DNA of 64,000 nt, taken from positions 2,738,660-2,802,659 of the forward strand of contig NZ_CP018624.1 in the NCBI RefSeq assembly GCF_002327185.1, given 5' to 3'. Position 1 is the stretch's first letter, and every line of letters begins with the position of its first letter. The DNA comes from Clostridium chauvoei. GTDB taxonomy: Bacteria; Bacillota; Clostridia; Clostridiales; Clostridiaceae. Both the position numbers and the translations under genes were made by a program. This document shows, piece by piece, positions 44,513 through 53,584 of this stretch. Under the pieces are notes generated by a model. The model was not told the origin of the DNA, did not search any database, and was given only the letters and a program-made list of their open reading frames with translations.

Positions 44513-44827
44513 TCACTCTTCATTTGTGATAAGTTGCGCTCCTACAAAAGTTGCTATAAACCACACAATAAGTGCTATTACTAATACAAGTATACTTTTT
44601 TCATAACCTGCATAATCTATCAAACCGAAGGATATCAATATTAAACCCAATGCATAAAAACTATTTGCTAAATAATCACTAACCTTATTTAAAAATGTAT
44701 TTTCTTCATTATTATCTATTGTATTTCTATAAGTTTTAATATATGGATTTATCTTCCCCTTCTTTATTAATGCTCCAATAGCTATTGAGAGTATCATCAT
44801 AATTATGCTAGTTAATAAGGTTAACAT
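44513..44827 (-). CDS. Small membrane protein of unknown function
   Basis: A 104-residue protein with three hydrophobic helices: residues about 3-18, 55-70 and 76-98. The first loop is charged (KKGKINPYIKTYRNTIDNNEEN). I do not recognise a family. The start is good: AGGAGTG eight bases before the ATG. It lies downstream of and in the same direction as the DUF1015 gene, about 50 bases apart, so it may be the last gene of that unit. Confidence 0.75.
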   Translation of the reverse strand: MLTLLTSIIMMILSIAIGALIKKGKINPYIKTYRNTIDNNEENTFLNKVSDYLANSFYALGLILISFGLIDYAGYEKSILVLVIALIVWFIATFVGAQLITNEE

Positions 44828-44882
44828 AATAATTCACTCCTAAATCAATATTTATAAATATTGATTTATTATATTCATAAGT

Positions 44883-46130
44883 TTACTTTATTGACATTAA
44901 TTTATGAATAAATAAGCCACTTCTAGGTTTAGGTTCGAACCATGTAGATTTTGGTGGCATTATTCTTCCACTATCTGCAATAGTCATAATATCTTCAATT
45001 GAAGTTGGGAACATTGAAAAGCTTACTTTCATATCGCTGTCAGCTCGTTTTTCTAATTCTTCTAATCCCCTTACCCCTCCGATAAAAGCAATTCTATTTG
45101 ATTTTCTAGGATCATCTATTCCTAATATAGGTCTTAAAATATTATTTTGTAATATTGATACATCTAGTTGTTCAACTGGATCATCAATGTTATATGTTCC
45201 ATCTTTTGCTTCTAATAGATACCACTCTTTTTCTAAATACATTCCAAAGGTATGCTTTTTACTTGGTTTTACTTTATCCTTTGATAAAGTTATTTTAAAA
45301 TATTCTCTTACTTCTTCTAAGAATTTTTCTTTAGTTAATCCATTTAAATCTTTAACTGTTCTATTATAATCTAAAACTTGTAATTCACTATCTGGATATG
45401 CTATTGATAAAAAGAAATTAAATTCTTCTTCTCCTGTATATTCCTTGTATTCTTTTCTTCTAAGCTCTGCTACTTTAACTGCCGATGCTGATCTATGATG
45501 TCCATCAGCAATATATACGTAATCCACACCCTTAAATAAGTTTTCTAAGTTATTTATTGTCTTTTCATCATCAATTAGCCAAACTACATGCTCATTGCCA
45601 TCTTCAGATGTGAAATTATACACTGGCTTCTTTTTAACCCATTCATTAATTATATTTGATATAGATTTATTTTCTCTATATGTCAAAAATATTGGACCTG
45701 TATTGGCATTACATCTATCAACATGATTAATTCTATCTAATTCTTTTTCTTCTCTAGTTAATTCATGTTTTTTTATAATATTATTTTTATAATCATCTAC
45801 TGAAGCACATGCTACTAAACCTGTTTGTTGTTTTCCATTCATTATTTGTCTGTATATATAAAAATAAGGCTTCTTATCTTGAATATACCATTTTAAATCT
45901 ATCATTTTTTCTAAGTTTTCTTTTGCTTTATCATAGACTACATCATCATACATATTTATAGACTCATCTAAATCTATTTCAGCTCTATCTACATGTAAAA
46001 ATGAATATTTATTTCCCTCTACCATTTTCTTTGCTTCTTTTCTATTCATAACATCATAAGGTAATGCTGCTATTTTTGATGCAAGCTTTTTTGTAGGTCT
46101 TAATGCTTTAAAAGCCTTAATTATTGCCAT
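44883..46130 (-). CDS. DUF1015 family protein linked to serine genes
   Basis: A 415-residue soluble protein of the DUF1015 family. Conserved family segments visible are IAALPYDVMNRKEAK near residue 20, the HELTR...DRINHVDRCNANTGPIFLTY block, and YIADGHHRSASAV near 210, a His-rich motif that looks like a catalytic or metal site. It lies 24 bases downstream of serA with the aminotransferase gene before that. The repeated association of DUF1015 with serA and serC in clostridia suggests a role in serine or phosphoserine metabolism (inference). The exact reaction is not known to me. Confidence 0.88.
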   Translation of the reverse strand: MAIIKAFKALRPTKKLASKIAALPYDVMNRKEAKKMVEGNKYSFLHVDRAEIDLDESINMYDDVVYDKAKENLEKMIDLKWYIQDKKPYFYIYRQIMNGKQQTGLVACASVDDYKNNIIKKHELTREEKELDRINHVDRCNANTGPIFLTYRENKSISNIINEWVKKKPVYNFTSEDGNEHVVWLIDDEKTINNLENLFKGVDYVYIADGHHRSASAVKVAELRRKEYKEYTGEEEFNFFLSIAYPDSELQVLDYNRTVKDLNGLTKEKFLEEVREYFKITLSKDKVKPSKKHTFGMYLEKEWYLLEAKDGTYNIDDPVEQLDVSILQNNILRPILGIDDPRKSNRIAFIGGVRGLEELEKRADSDMKVSFSMFPTSIEDIMTIADSGRIMPPKSTWFEPKPRSGLFIHKLMSIK

Positions 46131-46154
46131 ACTTTCTCCTCCTAAGATTAAATA

Positions 46155-47069
46155 TTAATCATCTATTTCAAAAAATTTCTTTATAGTTGATACAACTTCC
46201 TCTTCTATTCTTTCTTGTGCCTCTTTTGTTGCTGCTCCAATATGCGGAGTACAACTAACTTTTTCATTATTTACTAAAGCTTTATTAGCTGTTGGCTCTT
46301 CTTCAAAAACATCTATACCTGCCCCTGCTACCTTTCCACTATTTAAAGCTTCTAAAAGAGCTTCTTCATCTATTACTTTTCCTCTTGCACAATTAATTAT
46401 ATAAACTCCATCTTTCATCATATTTAATTCATTTTTCCCTATTAAAGCACCTTTATTTTTATCATATGGAACATGTAATGATATAAAATCTGAAGTTTTA
46501 AGAATCTTTTCTAATGATATAAATTTATACTTTAAATCCTCATGCTTTCCTTCAATAGTATAATATTGAACTTTCATTCCTAAAGCCTCTGCTTTTTCTG
46601 ATAAAGCTCTTCCTATTCTACCCATTCCAATTATCCCTAATGTTTTGCCGCTAATTTCTATTCCTTTATATTTTTTCTTGTTCCATTCTTCATTTCTCAT
46701 TGTATGATTAGAAATTCCAATAAATCTAGCTACTGCAAGCATGTGTCCAATTACTAATTCTGCTACAGCACTTGAACTTGAGTTAGGAGTATTTTTAACT
46801 ACTATTCCATTATTGCAAGCATACTCTACATCTATATTGTCAATTCCTACTCCAGCTCTCACTATTAGCTTTAGCTTTCCTTTTATTGCTTTTTCTAAAA
46901 CATCTTTTCTTACTTTAGTGGCTGATCTGACTACTAAAACATCAAAATCTTTTAATTTTTCTTTAAGCTTATCATTATTATAATGTTCATTTATAATTTC
47001 AAAGCCTGATGCTACCAACTTGTCTATAGCATCCTTTTCTAACCCATCACTTGCTAAAACTTTATACAT
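46155..47069 (-). CDS. serA: D-3-phosphoglycerate dehydrogenase, short form without ACT domain
   Basis: A 304-residue NAD-dependent D-2-hydroxyacid dehydrogenase that oxidises 3-phosphoglycerate, the first step of serine synthesis. The Rossmann loop is GIIGMGRIG near residue 145. The catalytic set is Arg (IINCARG), Glu (EEEP) and His (CTPHIGAAT). It ends at about 304 residues with no ACT/ASB regulatory domain, so allosteric serine inhibition of the classical type is not expected. It lies between the aminotransferase and DUF1015 genes. RBS AAGGGGGTATATA. Confidence 0.92.
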   Translation of the reverse strand: MYKVLASDGLEKDAIDKLVASGFEIINEHYNNDKLKEKLKDFDVLVVRSATKVRKDVLEKAIKGKLKLIVRAGVGIDNIDVEYACNNGIVVKNTPNSSSSAVAELVIGHMLAVARFIGISNHTMRNEEWNKKKYKGIEISGKTLGIIGMGRIGRALSEKAEALGMKVQYYTIEGKHEDLKYKFISLEKILKTSDFISLHVPYDKNKGALIGKNELNMMKDGVYIINCARGKVIDEEALLEALNSGKVAGAGIDVFEEEPTANKALVNNEKVSCTPHIGAATKEAQERIEEEVVSTIKKFFEIDD

Positions 47070-47087
47070 TATATACCCCCTTATTAA

Positions 47088-47122
47088 ATAAGAGTTTAGA
47101 CTACCTCATCTAAACTCTTTTA
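47088..47122 (-). terminator. Hairpin with T-run between the aminotransferase gene and serA
   Basis: AAGAGTTTAGATGAGGTAGTCTAAACTCTT followed by ATTTAAT on the minus strand. It could partly terminate transcription ahead of serA or act as an mRNA stabiliser; the T-run is weak. Confidence 0.55.
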
Positions 47123-47132
47123 TCGCTAACCT

Positions 47133-48209
47133 TTATTCTAGTCCTAATATTTCATTTATATTTTTTAATAAATCATTTATGTCTTCCATTTGACAATCTG
47201 CCATATGCGCAATTCTAAAGGTTTTGTTTTTTAAACTTCCATACCCATTTGAAATTTGGAAACCTCTTTCTCCTAACTTTTTATTTAAATCTGCTATGTC
47301 TATATTTCTTGTATTTTTTATAGTTGTTAATGTATTAGAAATATATCTTTTGTCTGGAAAAATCTCAAAATAATTTTCTGCCCATGCTCTAACTACTTTA
47401 GCCATTTCTAAATGTCTTGAAAATCTATTTTCTAAACCTTCTTTATTAAGAATATAATCTAATTGATAATCTAAAGCGTACATATGAGATAAGGATGGTG
47501 TTGAAGGATATTGATAATCCTTCTTTTGAATATATTTATATAACGCTAAAAGATCTAAATAGAAACCTCTATTAGGAACTTTTTCGGCTCTCTCTTTAGC
47601 CTTTTTAGAAAATGTACAAATAGCCATTCCTGGTGGAAGTCCTATAGCTTTTTGTGTTGAGGCAATACAAACATCTATTCCCACTGTATCTACTTCAATT
47701 TTAGTTCCTGCCGCTGAACTAACTGCATCTACTATAAATATAATATCTTGATATTTTTTTATTACTTCTCCAATTTCTTCAATAGGATTCATTATCCCCG
47801 TTGATGTCTCATTATGAGTAACTGCAACTAAATCATATTTCCCAGTTTTTAATTCTCTATCTACCATATCTGGTGTAATAGCTTGCCCCATTTCAACTTC
47901 AAATAAATCTGCTGGAACATTATTAGAAATAGCCATCTCATACCATCTCTTTCCGAATGCTCCAACTGAAAATACAGCTGCCCTTTTAGCAGTACATGAT
48001 CTTATTGCCCCTTCCATAAGACCACTTCCTGAAGTTGTTGAAAGCAAAATTTCACTTTCAGTATAAAATAATTTTCTTAAGTTATCACTTATTCTTCTTT
48101 GGATTATAGAAGCTTCCTTGCTTCTATGTCCTATCATCGGCTTTGCCATTTGATTTAATACATCTGATCTAACCTCTACAGGACCTGGAATAAATAATTT
48201 TTTATGCAT
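47133..48209 (-). CDS. Class-V aminotransferase, phosphoserine/serine-pyruvate type
   Basis: A 358-residue PLP enzyme of the alanine-glyoxylate/serine-pyruvate aminotransferase group. It probably acts as the phosphoserine aminotransferase of this pathway, given serA directly downstream (inference). FIPGPVEVRSDVL is the family N-terminus, and the PLP lysine is in STQKAIGLPPG at about 193. A frame extends to 48227 (MGEEYR), but GGGGGAGGA lies seven bases before the ATG at 48209, so that start is used. First gene of serC-like - serA - DUF1015. Confidence 0.9.
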   Translation of the reverse strand: MHKKLFIPGPVEVRSDVLNQMAKPMIGHRSKEASIIQRRISDNLRKLFYTESEILLSTTSGSGLMEGAIRSCTAKRAAVFSVGAFGKRWYEMAISNNVPADLFEVEMGQAITPDMVDRELKTGKYDLVAVTHNETSTGIMNPIEEIGEVIKKYQDIIFIVDAVSSAAGTKIEVDTVGIDVCIASTQKAIGLPPGMAICTFSKKAKERAEKVPNRGFYLDLLALYKYIQKKDYQYPSTPSLSHMYALDYQLDYILNKEGLENRFSRHLEMAKVVRAWAENYFEIFPDKRYISNTLTTIKNTRNIDIADLNKKLGERGFQISNGYGSLKNKTFRIAHMADCQMEDINDLLKNINEILGLE

Positions 48210-48409
48210 TCTATATTCCTCCCCCAATTTATTATTTTATAAGCCAAAATATTATTGTTGTTTATTCTACTACTTTTATAACTATATAACAATCACTAAT
48301 TGGAATTTAATTGTTTTATTTATGTTTTAAATTCTTATAAATATTAATTATTTTAAATAGATATTTTTATAATATGTTTTTTATTTTATTTATGTACTTA
48401 TTTTCTATG

Positions 48410-48449
48410 AAAAAAACTAGTATATTACCATCTTGGTAAAATACTAGCT
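48410..48449 (-). terminator. Terminator of mscL
   Basis: CTAGTATTTTACC-AAGA-TGGTAATATACTAGTTTTTTT on the minus strand, right after the mscL stop. The region 48228-48409 upstream of the aminotransferase gene is AT-rich with no recognised leader. Confidence 0.9.
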
Positions 48450-48454
48450 TATTT

Positions 48455-48895
48455 TTATATGTCATCTTTAACTGTTTTTCTAGAATTTAATTCTTGTAAT
48501 ACATCTCTTATTTCAGTTAACAATACTTCTTCCTTTGAAATCTTCTTTTCTTTTACTTCTTCTTTTTTTCTATTTAGTTTGTTGATAACCTTAATCATAA
48601 TAAATATAGATAAAGCTATTATTATAAAATCAACTACATTTTGAATGAATACACCATAATTTAATACTACGGCTGGATTCCCATTCTCTTCAGGTTTTAG
48701 GATTAATGTTAAATATTCAAAATTAACTCCTCCTGTTAATAGTCCAACTGAAGGCATTATTATATCTTTAACTAGTGAAGATACTATTTTGTTGAAAGCA
48801 CCACCTATAACAACACCAACAGCTAAGTCTATAATATTGCCTTTCATAGCAAAATCTTTAAACTCTTGAAAAAAACTTTTCCCTTTTGTTTTCAT
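48455..48895 (-). CDS. mscL: Large-conductance mechanosensitive channel
   Basis: A 146-residue homopentameric membrane channel that opens under membrane tension during osmotic downshock. The signature [27 protein letters not shown] is present, with TM1 at about residues 20-45 and TM2 at about 82-105, followed by a charged cytoplasmic helix ([14 protein letters not shown]). Length and topology are standard. Monocistronic. RBS AGAAAGAGGAATAGTAA. Confidence 0.96.
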   Translation of the reverse strand: MKTKGKSFFQEFKDFAMKGNIIDLAVGVVIGGAFNKIVSSLVKDIIMPSVGLLTGGVNFEYLTLILKPEENGNPAVVLNYGVFIQNVVDFIIIALSIFIMIKVINKLNRKKEEVKEKKISKEEVLLTEIRDVLQELNSRKTVKDDI

Positions 48896-48969
48896 TTACT
48901 ATTCCTCTTTCTATTATATTTTATTTATTAACTTTAAATTAAGTTAATCTTATATTTGAATAGTATTTA

Positions 48970-49161
48970 CTAATCTAATGAATTCCATTCATCATCAAAG
49001 AATGTTAATATTGATTCCGTTTCTCTACAGTATTTAACACATCTACATTGTCCTAAATGTCTTGGACACTTATAGCATAAACACCCTTTATCATCTCCAT
49101 TACAACGCTTCTTTTCATATTCTGGACAGTATTTACAGTTTACTCCATTTCCTGCTGGCAT
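48970..49161 (-). CDS. Cysteine-rich 63-residue protein
   Basis: The start is the ATG at 49161, which follows a strong AAGAGGAGGAGAAGGT. An upstream in-frame extension to 49212 lacks a ribosome site. The protein begins MPAGNGVNCKYCPEYEKK and holds ten cysteines in pairs and triplets (CKYC, CLCYKC, CRC, YC) between residues about 8 and 45, a pattern suited to zinc or Fe-S binding. The C-terminus is acidic. I do not recognise a named family. It lies between mscL and the bofA block on the same strand. Confidence 0.75.
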   Translation of the reverse strand: MPAGNGVNCKYCPEYEKKRCNGDDKGCLCYKCPRHLGQCRCVKYCRETESILTFFDDEWNSLD

Positions 49162-49355
49162 ACCTTCTCCTCCTCTTAAGTTTCTATATAATAATATTAC
49201 TATTAAAGCCAATAAAAATATATATGCTCAGTAACACTTTTTAATCATATCCATATATTATTTCTATAAGGAGCTTTTCACTCATTGGCAAATTAAGAAA
49301 AACTTCTAACTCCCATCTATATAGACTTTTGGGAACCCTAGGTTCCCTCTCTCTT

Positions 49356-49401
49356 CAAAAAACAAGAGAGATTCAATTTCTAAGTTGAATCTCTCTTTTA
49401 T
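49356..49401 (-). terminator. Terminator of the recR-bofA block
   Basis: AAGAGAGATTCAA...TTGAATCTCTCTT on the minus strand, followed by GTTTTTTG. A small extra palindrome, GGGAACC-CTA-GGTTCCC, sits at 49331-49347. Confidence 0.9.
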
Positions 49402-49405
49402 TATT

Positions 49406-49654
49406 TTATAAGAATAACTGAAATATTATTAGGAAAATAACCCCTGGTACTCCTAAAAAACCTGCAATCAATGCTGTTACAGCATTGATTCCTATAGAAA
49501 AACCAAGATATCCTCCTATAAAATTTGCTATATATAGTAAAACTATTCCTATTACTCCATTAAGTAATATCTTTAAAGGCCATTTTAGGAACTTTATTAC
49601 TAAATATAATAAGGCTAACCCAATTATTGCATATAATATCATTTGATAATCCAT
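49406..49654 (-). CDS. bofA: BofA family pro-sigma-K processing inhibitor
   Basis: An 82-residue integral membrane protein of the BofA family (three hydrophobic helices, ending GFLGVPGVIFLIIFQLFL). In Bacillus it holds the SpoIVFB protease inactive in the forespore membrane until the sigma-G signal, delaying sigma-K activation. Clostridia often keep bofA even where SpoIVFB differs. Its place after the DUF2508 gene and recR is the conserved bacillar order. It supports a spore-forming host. RBS GGAGGAGATACAT. Confidence 0.9.
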   Translation of the reverse strand: MDYQMILYAIIGLALLYLVIKFLKWPLKILLNGVIGIVLLYIANFIGGYLGFSIGINAVTALIAGFLGVPGVIFLIIFQLFL

Positions 49655-49698
49655 ATGTATCTCCTCCTATGTAATATTATACTATTACCTTTATTACT

Positions 49699-49944
49699 TT
49701 AGTCTATTTTTCTTCGTATTTCTCTTTTTTTAGCAAGTGAAATTAAATAATCATATCTCATCTTAGCCACATCTTCAGCATGTATGGCTACTTCTATTAA
49801 TTTAGGATCACTTACAAAATCAAACATAGCTCTTGCTACTTCCATCTCCATTCTAGCATCTTCTATATTGTCAATTATCTCTTGATCCTCTTTACTATAA
49901 TCTACCCTCTGCATTAATAAATCCGCTATTATACCTTTATTCAT
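49699..49944 (-). CDS. DUF2508 family protein (YaaL-like)
   Basis: An 81-residue, mostly helical, charged protein of unknown function (DUF2508), found between recR and bofA in many Firmicutes. The ATG at 49944 follows GGGAGGAGATTGT; an upstream frame to 49968 adds eight residues without a ribosome site. The sequence KEDQEIIDNIEDARMEMEVARAMFDFVSDPKLIEVAIHAED is typical of the family. Confidence 0.85.
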   Translation of the reverse strand: MNKGIIADLLMQRVDYSKEDQEIIDNIEDARMEMEVARAMFDFVSDPKLIEVAIHAEDVAKMRYDYLISLAKKREIRRKID

Positions 49945-50112
49945 ACAATCTCCTCCCAAATATGTCAATATGTCATATTGAAATTATTTCCACTATTTGG
50001 TTGTTATATACATCGTTTTTAAAATTTATTATGATTAAAGGTATTAAAATTAAAAACTATAGGATTAAGATAGCCTAAATCCTATAGTTCTATAAACTTT
50101 ATTTAATTAAAA

Positions 50113-51357
50113 TTATATTAAAATATCCTTCTTAGTAAATACTAAATATCCTATTATATAACTTAAAATTGTTGTTGCAATCATAACTATTATTCCATTA
50201 TTTACAGTCATATTAGGATTTGAATACATAAGAGGCGTTGAACCTATTACTAACTTCATAGTATCTCCATAATTTAAGAATACTAAATGTGCTAAATCCT
50301 TTAATGGCTTTAATGAAACACATCCTATTGTAAGGAAAACTGATACTACAACAGTTACAGCCATAGTTACCATACTGCTCTTTATAATGCTTGATACTAA
50401 GAATATAAATGCACAAGCTGTTATTATAAATAATACTTGTAATAACATTGCTTTAATAAATAACTCTTGATTTGTAGCCATATGCCCTGAACCCGCTATA
50501 GGTACAATTTGGCTAGTTCCTGTTGCTTTTACTACTTCTAGTTTATATAGATTTCCTATTCTTACTGGATAATTTGATGCACTAACTTTACTCATTAGAT
50601 TTACTATTCCAAAACCTATAAATTCTACTCCAAGTATCATAGTTAGTACTGTTAAAGTTGCTGCTATAAACTTAGATAATAACACCTTTCCCCTAGTTAT
50701 TGGCTGAATAAGCAAGAATTTTAATGTTGCAGGAGTACATTCTCCTGATACTATATCACTCATAAATATTGCAATCCCTGACACTAAAACTGCTAATCCT
50801 AAAAACATCATAAGATTTTTCATATATCCATAAGACTCAAATTCCCATCCATATAATAGTTTTATATTATTATCTCTAAGATATTTATACTCTTCTAATC
50901 TTTCTTTATCTTGAAGGTATCTTTTTTGATTATACTCATCAACACCATTTTCTTCTAAATTCTTGATTGACTCTTCTGCCCATTTTATATTTTCATCTAA
51001 CTCTTTTTTCCATGCATCCTCTGGAATTCCATTAGCTATCAAATCTTCACAACTCTTTTTTCTTTTTTCAGCTTCTTCTTTTCTTTCTTTAGTTTCTATT
51101 ATATATTGTACATTTGAAGTTTTTTCTTCATCTGTCATCTTTTCAAATTTATCTAATTCTTTATTTATATGAGTTAAATCTTCATTTACATATTCTAATT
51201 GTTTTTCTGGTGACATATAATATCTCATATTTTTATCTGATTTATATGCACCAAAAATAGTTACTGCTATAAATAAGCAAAATAAAGCAAATACTATCCA
51301 TGTTTTTGATTTCTTAATGAGCTTTATAAATTCATTTTTTATTAATGTAAATATCAT
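50113..51357 (-). CDS. ABC-2 type transporter permease
   Basis: A 414-residue membrane protein. TM1 is at about residues 20-37, then a long extracytoplasmic, highly charged region (about 45-170, with much coiled-coil character: EKMTDEEKTSNVQYIIETKERKEEAEKRKKS), then five further helices from about 180 on. It is paired with the ATPase whose stop codon TAA is directly followed by this ATG. Such ATPase/permease pairs export peptides, lipids or antibiotics; the substrate is unknown. The large external coil is the feature to note. Confidence 0.9.
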   Translation of the reverse strand: MIFTLIKNEFIKLIKKSKTWIVFALFCLFIAVTIFGAYKSDKNMRYYMSPEKQLEYVNEDLTHINKELDKFEKMTDEEKTSNVQYIIETKERKEEAEKRKKSCEDLIANGIPEDAWKKELDENIKWAEESIKNLEENGVDEYNQKRYLQDKERLEEYKYLRDNNIKLLYGWEFESYGYMKNLMMFLGLAVLVSGIAIFMSDIVSGECTPATLKFLLIQPITRGKVLLSKFIAATLTVLTMILGVEFIGFGIVNLMSKVSASNYPVRIGNLYKLEVVKATGTSQIVPIAGSGHMATNQELFIKAMLLQVLFIITACAFIFLVSSIIKSSMVTMAVTVVVSVFLTIGCVSLKPLKDLAHLVFLNYGDTMKLVIGSTPLMYSNPNMTVNNGIIVMIATTILSYIIGYLVFTKKDILI

Positions 51358-52272
51358 TTATCTAATACCCCCTTCTACTAACTCCATATACCTTTGCTCT
51401 AGTCCTTTTCTTTCTTTAAATACTTCTTCTACTTCTAAGTTAGCATTAACTAGAGTCTTTATTAATTTAGGTGTTGTATTAGCTTCTAGTATTATTTCTA
51501 ATCCCTTTTCTATTTCTCTAACATTGTGTACAAAGCCTTGAGCTTTTATTTCTTTTAATAAAACTGCTTTATCACTTGAGGATAATAAACAAACTAAATC
51601 CTTTTCTGTTGTCATAGTATTATTATTTATTTCTTCTACAGCTTTAATTACTCCATCATTTATAAAGGCTACTTTATCACAAAGATTTTGTACCTCTGCT
51701 AATATATGTGATGATACAAATACAGCCATTCCTCTTTCTCTTGCTGCTTTTTGTACGATTTCTCTAAAATCTATAATTCCTGATGGATCTAGTCCATTAG
51801 TAGGCTCATCTAATATTAATAATTTAGAGTTTGATAAAAGTGATGCAGCTAATCCTAGTCTTTGTTTCATCCCTAAAGAATATTTCTTAACTTTATCATT
51901 AATTCTATTTTCTAAACCAACTAGCCTAATAGTATCTTCAACATCTTTTAAAGAAACCTTTCTTATTCTTGCAATTTGCATTAGATTTTCTCTACCTGTT
52001 AAGTACTTATATAATTCAGGATTTTCAACAACTGCACCTACTTCTTTTAATGCACCTATAGGATCTTTTTGTATATCATGTCCACAAATCGCTATAGTTC
52101 CTGAATCTGGTTTTATTAATCCTACAAGCATTCTTATAGTTGTAGTTTTCCCTGCTCCATTTGGTCCTAAAAATCCAAATATCTCTCCTTCTTCTACCGA
52201 AAAAGTTACCCCTTTTATAATTTCCCTTTTACCTAGTTTCTTACGTAAATCACTTACTTCTAAAACCTTCAA
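51358..52272 (-). CDS. ABC transporter ATP-binding protein
   Basis: A 304-residue ATPase of the bacitracin/lantibiotic-export type. Walker A GPNGAGKTT is at residues 36-44, the signature KYSLGMKQRLG is at about 130, and Walker B LLILDEPTNGLDPSG is at about 150. The C-terminal extension of about 90 residues is typical of this subgroup. First gene of the two-gene exporter unit. RBS ATAGGAGGGGACAACATTG. Confidence 0.95.
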   Translation of the reverse strand: MKVLEVSDLRKKLGKREIIKGVTFSVEEGEIFGFLGPNGAGKTTTIRMLVGLIKPDSGTIAICGHDIQKDPIGALKEVGAVVENPELYKYLTGRENLMQIARIRKVSLKDVEDTIRLVGLENRINDKVKKYSLGMKQRLGLAASLLSNSKLLILDEPTNGLDPSGIIDFREIVQKAARERGMAVFVSSHILAEVQNLCDKVAFINDGVIKAVEEINNNTMTTEKDLVCLLSSSDKAVLLKEIKAQGFVHNVREIEKGLEIILEANTTPKLIKTLVNANLEVEEVFKERKGLEQRYMELVEGGIR

Positions 52273-52381
52273 TGTTGTCCCCTCCTATAAAATTAACTAT
52301 TTTAAAGTTTAACCACCATTTCTTAATATAAAGCTATTAATTATCTTAATATTTCCTTAAGACACATATTTTATATTATAT

Positions 52382-52429
52382 AAAAAAAGTTGAGGTATTA
52401 AGAATGTAATTCCTAATATCTCAACTTTA
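52382..52429 (-). terminator. Terminator of recR
   Basis: AAAGTTGAGATATTAGGAATTACATT.. pairs with ..CTTAATACCTCAACTTTTTTT on the minus strand, just after recR. Confidence 0.9.
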
Positions 52430-52462
52430 ATTCAAATTATTTTTAAATACTAATGAAGATAA

Positions 52463-53059
52463 TTAAATTTCTTTTCTTCCTTCTAAGGCTTTAGAAAGAG
52501 TTATTTCATCTGCATACTCTAAATCTCCACCTACTGGTATTCCTGAAGCTATTCTTGTAACCTTTATATCTAAAGGTTTTAGAATTCTAGCTATATACAT
52601 AGCTGTAGCTTCTCCTTCTATATTGGGATTAGTAGCTATAATTACTTCTTTAACATCTGCACTCATTCTGGCTACTAATTCTCTTATTCTAATATCTTGA
52701 GGCCCTCTTCCTTGCATAGGTGATAAATTACCATGTAAAACATGATATATTCCATTAAACTCCTTAACCTTTTCCATAGTCATTATATCTTTAGGTTGTT
52801 CAACTACACATATTATATTTTTATCTCTATTTGGATTTCCACATATAGCACATGGATCTTTGTCTGTAAAGTTTCCGCAAACTGTACAATATCTTATTGT
52901 TCCCCTTGCTTTAACAAGAGCTGTTGCAAACTCCTTTACTTCATCCTCTGGTAAATTAAGAATATGTAAAGTTAATCTTTGAGCAGTCTTTTGTCCTATA
53001 CTTGGGAGTTTTGCAAACTCTTCTATAAGTTTTTCTATAGCAACTGGATAAAATTCCAT
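52463..53059 (-). CDS. recR: Recombination protein RecR
   Basis: A 198-residue ring-forming protein that with RecF/RecO loads RecA at single-strand gaps. A helix-hairpin-helix at the N-terminus ([15 protein letters not shown]) is followed by the four-cysteine zinc finger [18 protein letters not shown] (about 57-74). The Toprim domain begins at about residue 80 ([10 protein letters not shown]). Third gene of dnaX-ybaB-recR. Normal length. Confidence 0.97.
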   Translation of the reverse strand: MEFYPVAIEKLIEEFAKLPSIGQKTAQRLTLHILNLPEDEVKEFATALVKARGTIRYCTVCGNFTDKDPCAICGNPNRDKNIICVVEQPKDIMTMEKVKEFNGIYHVLHGNLSPMQGRGPQDIRIRELVARMSADVKEVIIATNPNIEGEATAMYIARILKPLDIKVTRIASGIPVGGDLEYADEITLSKALEGRKEI

Positions 53060-53074
53060 TTAATACACCCTTTC

Positions 53075-53115
53075 TAAAAAATTTAGGAATTGAATATTTA
53101 AAACATTCAATTCCT
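53075..53115 (-). terminator. Attenuator-like hairpin between ybaB and recR
   Basis: GGAATTGAATG...ATTCAATTCC followed by TAAATTTTTT on the minus strand. It could reduce recR transcription from the dnaX-ybaB promoter. Confidence 0.6.
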
Positions 53116-53136
53116 TAATTTTCAATCTTTCACTTA

Positions 53137-53481
53137 TTAAAACAGTCCCGGTATATTCATTCCACCTGTAAGTTTACCCATCTTATCTGCTGTTTCTTCT
53201 TCAGCTTTTCTTAATGCTTCATTTACTGCACTAAGAACTAGATCTTCTAACATTTCTACATCATCAGCATCTACAACTTCTGGTTTTATGTTAATTGAAA
53301 CAACTTCTTTCTTACCATTAGTTTTAACTATTACAGCTCCACCACCAACAGATGCTTCAAATTCCTTTGTTTCAAGGTCTTTTTGCATTTGTTCCATATC
53401 TTTTTGAAGCTTTTGAGCTTGTTTCATTAAGTTATTTATATTTCCTCCCCCAAATCCTCCAGGGAATCCACCTCTTGCCAT
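53137..53481 (-). CDS. YbaB/EbfC nucleoid-associated protein
   Basis: A 114-residue dimeric DNA-binding protein. A glycine-rich start ([14 protein letters not shown]) precedes the helical [20 protein letters not shown] and a beta sheet. Conserved position between dnaX and recR. RBS AAAGGAGGATTTTTT. Its function in Firmicutes is presumed nucleoid organisation. Confidence 0.95.
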   Translation of the reverse strand: MARGGFPGGFGGGNINNLMKQAQKLQKDMEQMQKDLETKEFEASVGGGAVIVKTNGKKEVVSINIKPEVVDADDVEMLEDLVLSAVNEALRKAEEETADKMGKLTGGMNIPGLF

Positions 53482-53584
53482 AAAAAATCCTCCTTTTTTA
53501 TCGAAAATCTATTTTTTATTATATAGTATTATAATAAAATTGACCACATTTACATATGTTATTTTTTATAAAATTTACATATTT

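Noticed and set aside
48228-48409. T-box leader upstream of the serine aminotransferase gene
   Set aside because: No T-box core sequence or specifier hairpin was found.
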